Below, piece after piece: positions 34,936-46,154 of a stretch of 64,000 nucleotides of DNA. Location: NCBI RefSeq assembly GCF_963678635.1, contig NC_087067.1, forward strand, positions 19,165,639-19,229,638, given 5' to 3'. Below the pieces are notes generated by a model. That model ran no database searches, was not told where the DNA came from, and saw only the letters and a list, made by a program, of their open reading frames with translations. The position numbers were made by a program, and so were the translations under genes. The DNA is from Symsagittifera roscoffensis (taxonomy: Eukaryota > Xenacoelomorpha > Acoela > Convolutidae). Within the stretch, counting starts at the first letter, position 1. Every line of letters begins with the position of its first letter.

Positions 34936-36582
34936 TTAGTCGTCGGGGAAGAAACCGTGGGGGAATATGTCGTGGATGAGATCTGAAGTTGTTAGTAATT
35001 TAGCTAAGATGCGGATGATATTTTTAGTTTTTTGCAGTGGCCAAAGCAATTGAAGTGCTTTAATGGTGGTTAGTTCTTCAGTGCCAACTGCAAACTCATA
35101 AGGTGTGTTTTGGATTAGATTATATAATTTGTGATTGAATTTAGTGTTGTGGATGAATACTAAAATGGGGATTTCTATAGGTTGAACAAATTCGTGTGGG
35201 AGAAGGAAGGGTCGGTGGTGTGGTTGTCTGGAGGGAGTGTGTAGGTCGAAGTGATTTTGGATAAAACGATAATATGTATATGTGTGAGTTTGTTTAGTGC
35301 GCAACATAATATCGTGTGAGCAGTGCAGATCTCTTTCATGTGGTGCAAGGAAATGAAAGGTTAGTGAAAATATTTGGAAGCGTTCTTTAAAACTTTCGTA
35401 GGCTTGCGTGTCTGTTAGTGCTTCTGAGATGATGTGGTCAAATTTGCGATCAAATATATTGAGTGTAAATACATATGGTGTTTTAATGAAAAATTTTTCT
35501 GTGATTTGAGGGTTAGCGAAGCGGTCGTCGTCTAAGAATTGATCTTGGTTAGTTCTGATGATGTTATGATCGTAATATTCTAGCGTATATTCGTTAGCTC
35601 GGGGTGCAGTGTATGTTTTTAGCGATTTTTTATATCCTATGTAAGTAAATTGTCTAGGTGTTAGTGGTGTAGTGAGTCGATATGGCATGTCCTTATTTCG
35701 TTCTATATCGATGTGAGTGTTAGATAAAGGTAAGCAAAGGGGATTAGTAAAATGATAATATGAGGTCCAAGGAAGGGTAGGCATTAAAACGTGTTCGTCT
35801 ACAAAGTTACGTGTTTCGTTAGTGTTGTGAGGGGTGTTTAAGGTGTATTGTGGAAATGAGGGTAAGGTGATAGCTAAAAATTCTTTTGTATTAGTGTGAT
35901 TTGGGTGATTTATATATTCACGGGCTGTTCCTGGTTTTGCTGGGAAAGGATGGTTGGGGAACTTTCTTTTAAAAGTGCGGTAAGCTCTATTAGTGCTGAG
36001 TGAAGATTCAGTAGATGTGGATGATGGTGCTAATGATTCGGTATAAATTGAAGAGGGTGTAGGGGTAGGAGGGTTGGATGAATCTATTGTGGATGAAATT
36101 TGGTTTATGGTGGGGGTGTCAAGGTGGTAGGGTTGTTGTTGTAATCTAATAAAATTATCTAGTTCTGGGGAGATTTGGGGGGTATCTGGAGAATTGGATG
36201 ATCGGTCTGAATGATATGAAGAATAGGTTGGAGTGACTTGGGAAGCATAAGAGGGTGTAGAATTGGTGGGGACAGGGTTATTTGGTATCATTGGTTGAAA
36301 AGGGGGTTGGGAAAAAATTGAGGGGTTTGTGTGAAAATTATTGGATGGAGATGGTTCAGAGTCGGCAAATTCATCGGGGGTTTCAATATTCGGGTTATTG
36401 AGTAGTGATGTGGAGTATAAAACTGAGATGTGTGAATTAGTATCGGAATTCATGCCTGATGTTACATTACTGGTTGGGAAATCGGGTGGTGGGAAAGCAA
36501 AAAGTGGTATTATTGTAATTGGAGTAGTGAGGTTGGTTGGATGGGAATTTGAACGGTGTAGGGATCCAAGTTGTCGGCTCAT
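34936..36582 (-). CDS. ORF5: 548-aa accessory protein of unknown function
   Basis: Complete ORF whose ATG overlaps the env stop as ATGA, an arrangement also present in copy B. Residues 1 to about 200 are low complexity and rich in Ser, Pro, Thr and Asn. Residues about 210-548 look like a folded domain, with many aromatic and charged residues (TYIGYKKSLKTYTAPRANEY, FKERFQIFSLTFHFLAPHER) and an ending of DIFPHGFFPDD. I see no signal peptide, membrane span, zinc finger or enzyme motif that I recognise. Close coupling to env suggests coordinate expression from the same mRNA. Its role could be structural, regulatory or counter-defence; none can be chosen from sequence alone. Confidence 0.75.
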   Translation of the reverse strand: MSRQLGSLHRSNSHPTNLTTPITIIPLFAFPPPDFPTSNVTSGMNSDTNSHISVLYSTSLLNNPNIETPDEFADSEPSPSNNFHTNPSIFSQPPFQPMIPNNPVPTNSTPSYASQVTPTYSSYHSDRSSNSPDTPQISPELDNFIRLQQQPYHLDTPTINQISSTIDSSNPPTPTPSSIYTESLAPSSTSTESSLSTNRAYRTFKRKFPNHPFPAKPGTAREYINHPNHTNTKEFLAITLPSFPQYTLNTPHNTNETRNFVDEHVLMPTLPWTSYYHFTNPLCLPLSNTHIDIERNKDMPYRLTTPLTPRQFTYIGYKKSLKTYTAPRANEYTLEYYDHNIIRTNQDQFLDDDRFANPQITEKFFIKTPYVFTLNIFDRKFDHIISEALTDTQAYESFKERFQIFSLTFHFLAPHERDLHCSHDIMLRTKQTHTYTYYRFIQNHFDLHTPSRQPHHRPFLLPHEFVQPIEIPILVFIHNTKFNHKLYNLIQNTPYEFAVGTEELTTIKALQLLWPLQKTKNIIRILAKLLTTSDLIHDIFPHGFFPDD

Positions 36583-39197
36583 CGTGGGCTAAAAAAATTA
36601 TTATTTTGAGACTGAAAAGCGGTGGTATGGGGTTGTTCTATAATTTGTTCATAGGTATTTTCATCTTGTGAGTGGTGTGTCATTATATGTTGGATGGGAC
36701 TTTGTGATATGGTTGGTCTAAAATTTGGATTATGTGTTATTGCTAAGTTTCGAAAATTACGTGGGACTAGGGATAATGGATGGTTATGTGGTAGGGGTGG
36801 TAATTGTGGTGCTGTTGGCGTTGTGTCTACATTGTTATGTTCTTCGTCGTATGTGTTCTGTCTTGTTGCTATTTTTGTGTTGTATTCTTTTATTTGTGCG
36901 TCTAAAAGAATTTTGTTTATTGATGTAGAAAAAATTGCAAAAAATCCTGCAAATAGTATGCGTGCTACACTTGCTTGTCTATTGACTTGTGTGTGTATAG
37001 CACATGTGTTATAGATTCCTTTTAAGAGTGAAAAAAGAAATCCAATAAAGTTAAACATTGCGTATAAAATAGTCAATTTTTCTAAGATGTAGTAGGGCCA
37101 TCCTAGAAAATCAAGAATTTCATTCTTGAGTGTAACAAAGCTAAAAATATTGATAGGCGATATATCTTGGGGACGGTATTTTTCACCGTTTAGATATATA
37201 TAATCTTTAATGTCTTTAAAATATCCGCTATAGTCTTGCGTATAGATGTCTGCAAATTCTGCGGTTTCGGCAAGTTTGCGTAAGTTTTGGTCAATTGATT
37301 GTCTTTGTATTGTGTCCATTTGTGTTAATAATTCTTGGAATTGTTGTGTTCTAATGTGATGTTGAATATCTGATTTTGAGTATATTCCTATTGATTGTAA
37401 GTCTATATTTGGGTTTCGAGCGATAGCGCGAATGCTTTCAGGTGAAAATTTTTTGAGTGATTGCATTAATGTGGGATATGGGGTGAGAAGGTAATATTTA
37501 TCTTCATCAGGGTTTAGTTGTACTACATTGTGGCTATTTTCTGATCCACATGGGACTGCGGTATCCCAGAAATAGGTTCTTCTTGAAAGTGTGTCAACGA
37601 AATGTACTTTATTCTTATAAAAGATAGGGATTCTTTTATAGCATCGTTTGTCTTCAAAAACGTATAGTGGTGATACTTTTTTGGTACAAGTATAAAACCA
37701 TAAAATGTTTCCTTCGTAGTCTAAAAAATTTGATCTATTTCCTGATAGTAAATATCCTGCGTAGGGTATTTTTAATACTGCTAGTGCAAGTGATTGTAAT
37801 ATTTGTGTTCTTTCTAATTCGCATAGTTGGTGTAGTGTTTCTAATTCGGAGAGTGACATTTCTTGAAAAATTCGGCTAATTGTGTAGTCTAGTTTCATAT
37901 CTAAGTGAATATCATAGTGGATATTACCGAAATATGTACTATTCATTAGTGATAGTTCTTGTAAACGTGTACTTCGATCGTCTTGGGGCTTTAAATGTCC
38001 ACCAGGTTGACCTGTATTTTTTTGAAAATGAACTGGTATGTATGATGTTCCTTCGTTTAGAGGATGACCTGTTGCATATGGGTCGATTTTTACTTTTCCA
38101 GTGGTCATGTCGAATCCTTTTTCGTATTCAACTAATATCTCGGAGTATTGTGTTTTGTGAAGTGGATTTCTGTATTTACATGCAAGTTCTGTTTCTTGAT
38201 ATATTTGAAAACGTGTCAATTTATTTTCTATATTGTCTATGTTTCTAAAATTAGAACTTAGTTTTCGTGATGGATGGACTTGTTCATATGGAATTGATTG
38301 TATAAAATATTTTTCGTGAAATTTTATCATACGAGCGTGTATTTTTGCTACTTGAAATGTTGTACATGTGTCTTCGGGGAACCAAACAATTGTTGCTTGT
38401 GTTCGTGTTGTAGGGTCACAATAGCCTTGATCGTTTTTACAAGGTAATCGAATTCCTTGATAGATCATTGTGTTGTCTGATAAATCGCGTGTGAGTTGTA
38501 TTTTTTCGAGTTGTATTTTTCAATCAAAAAACATGATTTCTTGATATCCTTTATTTTTTGTGTCTGCTTTGCAGTTTGATGGGTCATTTATACCAATGTG
38601 TGGTATCCAGTGTTTATCGTGTATATCATAAGTTAATCTTCCGTGTGCGCCGTTGTATGGGTATTTTTCATCTAATTTTACATGTCCTTGATATCTTTCA
38701 AGTTCTGCTTGATGTACAAAATCTGCAAAAACTTGGAAATATACTAGTTTTCTATCTGTGTTTTTATTTCTTGTTATATTTAGTCTGAGTAACTCGTTTT
38801 TACAATCTTCGGGATTGAGATGTAAAAGTCGTTCTATATTACTCTGGTAGAATGATTCATGGTCAAGTCGGTTTTTATTTCCGTTTGAGACTTGTGAACA
38901 ATGTACTTTCTTTTCAGAAAATGTTGCTGTGAATTTATATCCTATAACTGTTGTTGCTCGGGCTTTTGAGTAAAGTGTTGCGATTACATTTGTAGTTTCT
39001 ATGGCTTGTGGTTCTGTTTCGCATTGTGATACTTGATTTATTGCATATTTGTGTAGTGTTTTTTGTTCGTTTTCTTCACAATCGTAATGTGTTACTAATA
39101 AATCTTGGGGTCCTGTGCGGGGAGAAGGGTTTATGTTTTCATTTGAGGTTATTAGAAAAAGGAGTTGGAGAAAAATTAAAATTTTTAGAATATACAT
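36579..39197 (-). pseudogene. Envelope-like glycoprotein of copy C (single internal stop)
   Basis: 873 in-frame codons from ATG to stop, interrupted only by TGA at 38520-38522 where copy B has TGG. Residues 1-20 are a signal peptide. The ectodomain has regularly spaced cysteines (YDC, SQC, VHCSQ, EDCKN, SNCKA, LPCKND, GYCDP, EDTCTT) and NIT/NIS-type sites. A hydrophobic stretch near residues 705-735 (LTILYAMFNFIGFLFSLLKG) and another near 745-762 anchor it. The tail of about 110 residues is Pro/His/Gln-rich. It would mediate attachment and fusion if functional. The early YDC...QC...HCSQ pattern is reminiscent of chuvirus or gB-like (class III) glycoproteins captured by other elements; this is a weak impression. 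Confidence 0.75.
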
Positions 39198-40327
39198 GTG
39201 TATGACAATCCTGAGTATGGGTTATAAAATGTGATGTAACCAATTGTCTTTTTGGTATATCTGTCGTATTTGTATATTACTTCAGTTGTTATAAATGGTG
39301 GTGGTAGGGATTGAGCTGTTATATTTGGTGGATTTAATAGATAGGGATGTTGAGTAATGTTGTTTAATTTAACCGTGATTTCAAATTTTAATTGTAGACT
39401 ATTTTGTTGGAGTATTTGGATGTTATGAGCACGAATGTCTTCGTGAATGTCTTGTCTATACTGTAGTCTGTTTAGTGCCCAATTGTGGAGTCGGTTACTT
39501 TCTAGGTGTTGTCCAAATAATGGTGGAGGTGCTGTGAATGTATTCCAGTCTAGTCTTAAAGGAATATTTGTTGATGATTGTTCTCGATATCTAGCGTCGA
39601 GGTTATTTGGGAAATTTAAGTTAAAAGGTGGTGGTGAAATCTGGCTTATTGATGGTGTTGATGGTAGTGATAATGTTTCTGGTAGTGATGAGGATGTTGT
39701 TGTATCCGTAGAAATATCTATTGGATCATTTACTAAATTTAGTTCACCTTGTGTGAATGAATGTGTTGTCCAATAAGGTAGTCGTGATGCTTGGTTTGGG
39801 GGGTTAAAAGGATTTTCACGTATTTGTTCAGATGTTGGTGTTGAACCTAAGTAATCTGATGGTAGGCTTGAGGTGCTACGTTGTGAAAGAAGCGTAGGGG
39901 TTTCTGGTTATATACCAGTGGGGTTTTCTGGAGTGTTTTGTGATGGGGATTGAGGTATTTCAAAATGAACTCGGGGACTTTGAAAATTTCTGTTTCGTCG
40001 AGGATGTATAATTTGTCTATTTATTTCGACTGTATTTTGGTTTTGACTAGGATTTCTTATTCTACTTAATTCTTGTGGTAGTGTTGGGTATAAGTTATAT
40101 GTTGGTTCGCTTAGAGGTGCTTGTCGTTGAACTGGTTCTAGTGGTTCTGATAAGCGAGCGTGTCGTTCTTCAAAGGTATATGGGTTATCTTGAAAAGAAA
40201 TTCGTGTAGATGTTTGGGGGTTTTGGGTAGTTGAAAGTGGTGTCGGGTTTTCTTGGGATGATGTCGGTGAAGACTGACTATGTGATTGTTGGGTAGCAAT
40301 TTTTGATAGCTTTTTTGGTCTATTCTT
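39185..40327 (-). pseudogene. Pro/Ser/Thr-rich frame of 381 codons without AUG, copy C
   Basis: Begins directly after the stop of the 62-codon ORF, in the same frame, and runs to TAA at 39185-39187, overlapping the env ATG. One internal TAA lies at 39908-39910 where copy B has TTA. I found no Met codon in the upstream third. Composition is Pro, Ser, Thr, Gln and Asn rich, with a few conserved blocks (YTFEERHARLSEPLEP, LPYWTTHSFTQGE, YKYDRYTKKTIGYITFYNPY). It could be a separate protein made by readthrough or splicing, or an extension of the upstream membrane protein. Confidence 0.5.
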
Positions 40328-40516
40328 TTAGTGAAAAGGTTTATGTTTATTATAGTATTCTTCTAAAAAAAGAATTAGGAGAATTGTTGCTAGGGCGAAT
40401 GTGATGATTGCTTTTTTTATACATTTGCATATTGTCAAGATGAGGGATGATAGAAATGTTATAAAAATTACAAATAGTAAAAAAATATCGGTTCTACTAA
40501 AAATGGTTCGGATCAT
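40328..40516 (-). CDS. Small hydrophobic membrane protein 2, copy C
   Basis: 62 codons; the ATG overlaps the previous stop as ATGA. It has two hydrophobic segments (DIFLLFVIFITFLSSLILTI near residues 9-28, and IITFALATILLILFL near 36-50) separated by a basic KCIKK. It resembles a two-pass small membrane peptide. Its stop (TAA) falls at the same alignment position as a TGA in copy B, so termination there seems maintained. No family is recognised. Confidence 0.55.
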   Translation of the reverse strand: MIRTIFSRTDIFLLFVIFITFLSSLILTICKCIKKAIITFALATILLILFLEEYYNKHKPFH

Positions 40517-40743
40517 TTAGATAAGTTTTGTGAATCGTACCTGTGGATATAGTCAATAGCTTTTGAAAGTTGGAGGTATAGTTCAAATAGGGAATAGAAA
40601 ATTAAAAAAATATTGCAAAAAATGATTAAGATTATTACAAAAGATTCAAAGATATCAAAAAGAAATATTATAAAAGTTTTAAGTATCGTAAAAAATTGTT
40701 TGACGTTTGTGATAATTATAGTGACTGATTGAGAGAAGAGCAT
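40513..40743 (-). CDS. Small hydrophobic membrane protein 1, copy C
   Basis: 76 codons, homologous over its whole length to 20058-20285 of copy B. The central 45 residues are hydrophobic (TFIIFLFDIFESFVIILIIF, then CNIFLIFYSLFELYL), followed by a polar tail (DYIHRYDSQN). It overlaps the next ORF by ATGA. Position and size are reminiscent of viral accessory membrane proteins, an inference only. Confidence 0.6.
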   Translation of the reverse strand: MLFSQSVTIIITNVKQFFTILKTFIIFLFDIFESFVIILIIFCNIFLIFYSLFELYLQLSKAIDYIHRYDSQNLSK

Positions 40744-41554
40744 TTACGAAATGACTTCTTGATCGAATATTTTTTGTTGTTTGGGGCAATTTTCAAGTGT
40801 GGTCGGATTATTTATTGGTTTTTTGACAGGTGGGTTGAGTTTTGAGAAAAATTGTTGGGGGCAATTTTTATGGTGATCGGGAGGTCTTCGTTGTCTTTAT
40901 TTTCATTTGTCAAATGATCTGGGGTATTTTTGAGATTTTTATACTTTAGGCTAATTAAAATGGTCGTTCTTTTACTTTAGGCTAATTTAACATATTTGTT
41001 TGGGGGGTATTTGAGGGCTGAGTTGGGGAAATATTGTTGATCTTTGGTTTATTAGATAAGGGAGGGTTATGATATTATGGTGATATTTATTTTAGTTGTC
41101 AAGTTGGAGTGGTTTGCTTATTTTTGACCTGGAGGTCGTAAAGTTATAGTTATAGATACGCCTGGAGTTTAATATCGTTCGTCTAGTTGGTTTGTGTTAG
41201 AGTTAGAGAAGGTGACGGATTGGATGAATCCTATTGGCTAATTATGAACTAGAATCGCTGCGTGTTTGTCAGCATGTTATTTTGAAAAATGAAAATTCAA
41301 AATGTTTCAAAGGTCTAAGATTGTGAAATACAAAATTAAAGTTGTTTTTGAAATTCGACTTTCTTTAATATTTTAGATTGTGGGATGAATAATTTATAAT
41401 TTTTACGTGGTTGATTTCTAAGTCGTGAAGACTCTCTATGTTCTGATTTGTCGATTTGTTCTTGGGGTATTATTTGTTCTGTCATTTTTCTATTTTTTAT
41501 TTCTTTTTGAGATGTATTTTGATCTAGATTTTTTGTATTGTTTTTTGTGGTGTT
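40744..41554 (-). other. Non-coding gap between pol and accessory ORFs, copy C
   Basis: About 0.8 kb without an ORF. It contains the paired TACTTTAGGCTAA motifs (plus-strand view) at 40941-40955 and 40972-40987, conserved in copy B. Confidence 0.5.
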
Positions 41555-42845
41555 TTATTTTGTTATTTGGTTTTTGAGGTGAAAACCTTTTTGTTCCTTT
41601 GCTGTATTTTCCGTATGTGGGTTATTTTGAATAACTTTTAAACCTGTAAAAGAATATAATTGAGTTAGTTCGCGGAGTGCGTATTCTTTTGGATAATAAG
41701 GTAGTAGGTTATTTCGGTGTTGAACGATTTCTTTTTTGTCTGAGTCGGTGATTTTATATGTGACATCAGTGGGTTTTGCAATTATTTGGTATGGTCCTTT
41801 ACGAAGGGGTTGTAATTTTTTAGAAATTCCTTTTTGAGTATTAAAATTGGGTATTAATACAAATGTTCCAATTTTTAAATCGGAGGCTGGTGTAAAGCGA
41901 GAATTTATTTGTTCATTAATGTTTTGCCTTTGTAACAACTTTTTTGTTACTTTTTGGTAAATTTCATTGTGTTTTTTATCTCTGTTTAAAATCCATTCGG
42001 TGTGTGTACCGGAGGCTAATTTAAGAATTTGTGGGTGATGAAAATGATCTTCATCGTGTGTATGTAAAGGTAGGTTATAACAAATTGAGTCTTTATTTGG
42101 TTGACAATAACCTTGTGCGTTTTTATGAGAGTTTGCTGTAAAAATTATTGGTTTGCGTGGCGTTTGGTTAAAAACCATTTCATATGGTGACATTCCTAGA
42201 GTTGTCGTGATTTGTGAATTATATGCTAGGGGAAATAATTTTACATCTGCTGACCATTCAGTATATCTTGTATCATTTCCATTGACGATACATCTAAGAT
42301 ATTCTTGTAGTGAACGGTTCATACCTTCGACTAAGCCGTTTGTCCAAGGTGCGTGAGATGTACGTGGTTTGTGTTTAATGTTATATAGATGACATAGTGT
42401 GATAATTTCATTATTTATGAATTCTGTACCGTTATCTGTAACTAGAATTTCTGGTAGTCCAAATTTGACTATCCAGTGTTCATAAAGCGTTGTGTAAGCG
42501 TAATAAGCGTTACAATGTGGTACTGGGTTAAGTGCTACATAATGTGTAAATGCGTCAACAATTACCATAATGTAGGAGTTTCCTTCGGATGAGGGTGAAA
42601 TTGGTCCTTTTGTATCAAAGGAGATACGGTGGTTAAAGTACAAACTTTGTCCTTTAAAATCTTGTTTTTGTGCTATTTGTTTTTGATTTGGGTAAGGTTT
42701 ATTTAGTTGGCATACTATACAGTCATTGCATAGTACTTTTATCCATATTGGTGCATTTGGGAAATAAAAGTTTTGTATAAAATTTGAATATGTTTTCTCT
42801 GATCCAGAGTGTCCTTTAATATTTTGTGTATGTGAAATTTTTAAA
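41555..42845 (-). pseudogene. Integrase of copy C (domain open, start lost to a frameshift)
   Basis: The frame is open from about 42845 to 41555. It shows the HHCC zinc finger (H near 42835, CNDC...C near 42725), then the catalytic Asp in FDTKGP, the second in TDNGTEF and Glu in VEGMNRSL with exactly 35 residues between the last two (D,D35E). A GPYQIIAKPTDVTYKI segment resembles the GPY/F module. No in-frame start codon precedes MYFNHRIS at 42643, because upstream the frame is fused to RNase H through a frameshift in the run TTTTAAAAA near 42845. The catalytic residues are all present. Confidence 0.85.
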
Positions 42846-44180
42846 AGCTATGAGAATCATACTTAAAGGGAGACAGGGAACTGTAGATTCATTTAATTTG
42901 TATTCTAGAAGGTCTGTGTTTTCATTAATTGTTGTACTATTAAATTTTCGAAAATATCGGAGGAGTGTTTTATTTCCTAAAATAGTTGTATCTGCCTTGA
43001 CGGGTTTAGTTTTATATTTGTGCCATGATTTTAGTTGTCTAATTACTGGGTCAAGATTTTGGTATTGTTTCAATGTTGAAATTGTAATTGTTTCTGTTGG
43101 GGGGAGAAAAATGTTTTCTATTTCTGATTTAGATAAGGGTATTGTATCAAGTGGGTCATGGAGGTCAAAAACTTGATTCATTCTGTATTTTGAATCGTTT
43201 GTTTGTGGTCCTGATAAATTTATTTTATCAATCAGGTTTTCTTTTTCAATTAGTGGAAAAAGGTCTTTTTTATGCGAGTGTTGTTTTACTCTTTTTTGTT
43301 GGGTGTTATTTTTTATCCATTGTGAGTATGGAATTGGTTTAAAAGTTGATGTTCCAAGTAGATCAACTTCGTAGTGGTTATTTTGACAATCTAAATAAAG
43401 TGGAAAGTGTTGTAGATTATTTATCTGTGATTGTTCAACGTCAGTTTTTACTGCATATTTGCATTCTAGTCGGGGTGATGTTTCGTTTTTTGCAAGATAG
43501 AATTTTATATTTTTAGGTATTTCAACTGTAGTTTTACGTGTAACAAATTCAGGTGGTGTATTTCGACTTAATGTGTCTGGTAATGCAAGATTTTTTCCTG
43601 CTGTCCAAACTATATGTAAGTTTGGAAATTTCATTAGAATTAATTGAAATCTGTAAACTCGGTGATTTGGGTTGGATTTTTGTGTGAAGAGAAAAATGAT
43701 TGGTTTGTGATCTGTGAATAGAACTGTTGGATGTTTTGATCCAAGTATCAGAAATTCATATTCTGTAAGTGTATAGATTATGGCTGTACATTCTCTCATT
43801 AGGGTTGAGCGTCTTAGCTCTGCTTGAGTGAATAATCGAGAATTTGCTGATATAAGGTTCATTTTGTTTGTACCATTATGTGATTGTAATAACGCTGCGC
43901 CGATGCCAAAGTTCGATGCATCGCACATTGCGTAGAATGGTTGATTTGGATCTGGAATTGTATTCGAAATTTGTTCAGTTAGAAGTTTTTTAATTTCTTC
44001 AAATCGTGCTTGATGTTCTGTATTCCATTCAAAATTGTTTTGCTGTCTAAGTATATTATAGAATGGTCTTAGATATAATTGCATTTTATGAACATATTTG
44101 CTTAAAAAGTTTAGCATTCCAAGGAATTCTTGGATTTTCTTTTTATTTGTCGGTGGTTGGAGTTTCTGAAATAGCGTCAA
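42816..44180 (-). pseudogene. RT connection and RNase H of copy C
   Basis: 454 codons open. It starts after a 1-nt insertion near 44165 relative to copy B and contains the RT tail (KKKIQEFLGMLNFLSKYV), RNase H motifs (FYAMCDASNFGIGAALLQ, TLMRECTAIIYTL, VLFTDHKP) and a long linker toward integrase. The DTLSRN motif marks the end of RNase H. The frame ends at 42816 through a frameshift in an A/T run. Confidence 0.87.
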
Positions 44181-44313
44181 TGCGTGATTTTAATGGGGTG
44201 ATTGTTCTTCTTTCTATATAATGTCCTAAGAATTTTACTCGTGTTAAAAAGAAGTGTGATTTATCGGGGGCGGCCTTCAGATTTTCGTTCTGAAGTATTT
44301 GGTGATATTGTTC

Positions 44314-46154
44314 TTAAACATTGAACATTTCTTCTTTAGTCTGTGATTGCATAAAAACATCGTCTAAATAGGTGATTGCGTTTTTCTTGAGTATTAGTGG
44401 TCGAAAAATTTTGCTCATAAAAGCTGAAAATGCTGCTGGTCCTATGGATATTCCATAGAATAAGCGGTTGAATTCATACTGTTGGTTTCCAATAACAAAT
44501 TGTGTTAAACGTCGCGATTGTTCATCTAATGGCATTTGATTGTATGCACTATTCATATCTGCGGTTGTAAAGTATTTTCCGTTTATTTTTGTTAAAATAA
44601 CTTGTATTGGTTCAATAGGCCAATTACACTTTGATTCATCTATGAGTGAGTTGAGGTATCTAGCGTCGAGAACGATTTTTAATGATTCTCCTTTGGCTAG
44701 AATTATAACAGGGTCGATAAATGTGTTACCTTTTGGTTGTTCTTCTTTATTTACTGGTGATATAATGTTGTATTGTTCTAAAATGTCGAGTAATCTGTTC
44801 ACTTTATCGTGTAAGTGAATTGATACTTTACTTGCTCTTTGTTTTTTGAAATCTGCATCTGGTTTTAATGGGAGATGTAGTGATGAGCTGATTTTGCCAA
44901 CATCAAATTTGGATGTTGCATAGACTGATGAATATTTGATTAGCTGTTTGGCTAATTTATCAAATTCGTCTTGTGTTATTTGTGAATGTTGGAAGTTAAA
45001 CATTGTTAAAAATTTCTGTTGATTTTCTGCGTAGTTACTTATGTTGAATGTAGGTTTGAAATATGGGGTTCTTGTGAAATAATCCGTATTTCTTTTTTCA
45101 TTACTTATTATATTATTTATGGATAATTCTTCATTAAGAATTGTTGATTGACGAATATCTAATAATTGGAGTATATTATTTACGCGATATTCTTTTTCGT
45201 GTATTGGTGATATCGTAGCGTTGGTTTCGCAATAGCCTAAAAGTCCTACAGGTAATGTTACTTGATAGGGTGTATTGTTGTATACATGTAGAGATATAAT
45301 ATCTGAATTCGAGTTTTTCAAATATTTTATGGATGAGATTGTGATTTTGAAAAATTTATGGATTGGTTTGAATTCAAAATCTGACATATAGAGGTGTTGT
45401 TTGTTTTGTTTTTTATCATATTGGTGAACTTGTTTTATTGAAAAATTATATATGTTTCCTGATAGTGGTTTCAGGTGTTTTCTTTGTTGGTTATATATTG
45501 GATAAAATTTTGAAAAGAATGGTGGTTGTTTGTTTAATCTTTGGAAAAATGTTAGGGATGTGTCTTTTGTTTTTGTGTATTTATCTTTGATTAGTATTTT
45601 ACTGTTTAATATGTTGATTGTTGGTATATATTTAGAGATAAATGGTATTCCAATGATATTGTGTTTAATATCAGTAATATGGAATATTTGTTTAAATGGT
45701 TTAGTTAAAATTTTATTTTGCTCCATTGTTCTTGTGGGGAGAAGAAATAATTGAATTTTTCCATAGTTTACCAATGTTGATCCTTGTGCTGTTGCTAGTT
45801 TACTGGAGGTTTCAAGAGGTGTTAGCTTTGGGTGTAAGGGTTTTATTTCATTCCATGTGGGAATGTTTATTATATTTGATTCTGCTCCTGAATCAATTAA
45901 AAAATCAATTTCAAGATCTGGTGGTTGAAATTCTTTGCTTCTTGGACTTTCTAAAAGAAATGGTATTGTCCAAATTTTTTCTTTGGGTTGTTCTTTTTGT
46001 ATGTTTTGATAGATGTGATTTGTATTTAAGCATTTTGTCTTGTCATTTTCATTGGATTTATCTGTAGTGTTAATTTCGTTTGTTTCTTGTGTTGTTTGTG
46101 TAGATTGGATGGGTTCAATATAATAATTGTGAAGGAGTTCTAATTGATTTTTTC
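44314..46154 (-). pseudogene. Protease and reverse transcriptase of copy C
   Basis: In the gag frame immediately after the TAG at 46155-46157; the frame stays open to TAA at 44314-44316, a position where copy B encodes Phe. Aspartic protease motif DFLIDSGAESNIIN lies near 45890. RT blocks: LDARYLNSLI, TADMNSAYNQMPLDEQ, FYGISIGPAAFSAFM and YLDDVFMQ (44355-44377). There is no Met near the start, so in this family pol is expected as a gag-pol fusion. The stop in RT and the downstream insertion make this copy non-autonomous as it stands. Confidence 0.88.
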
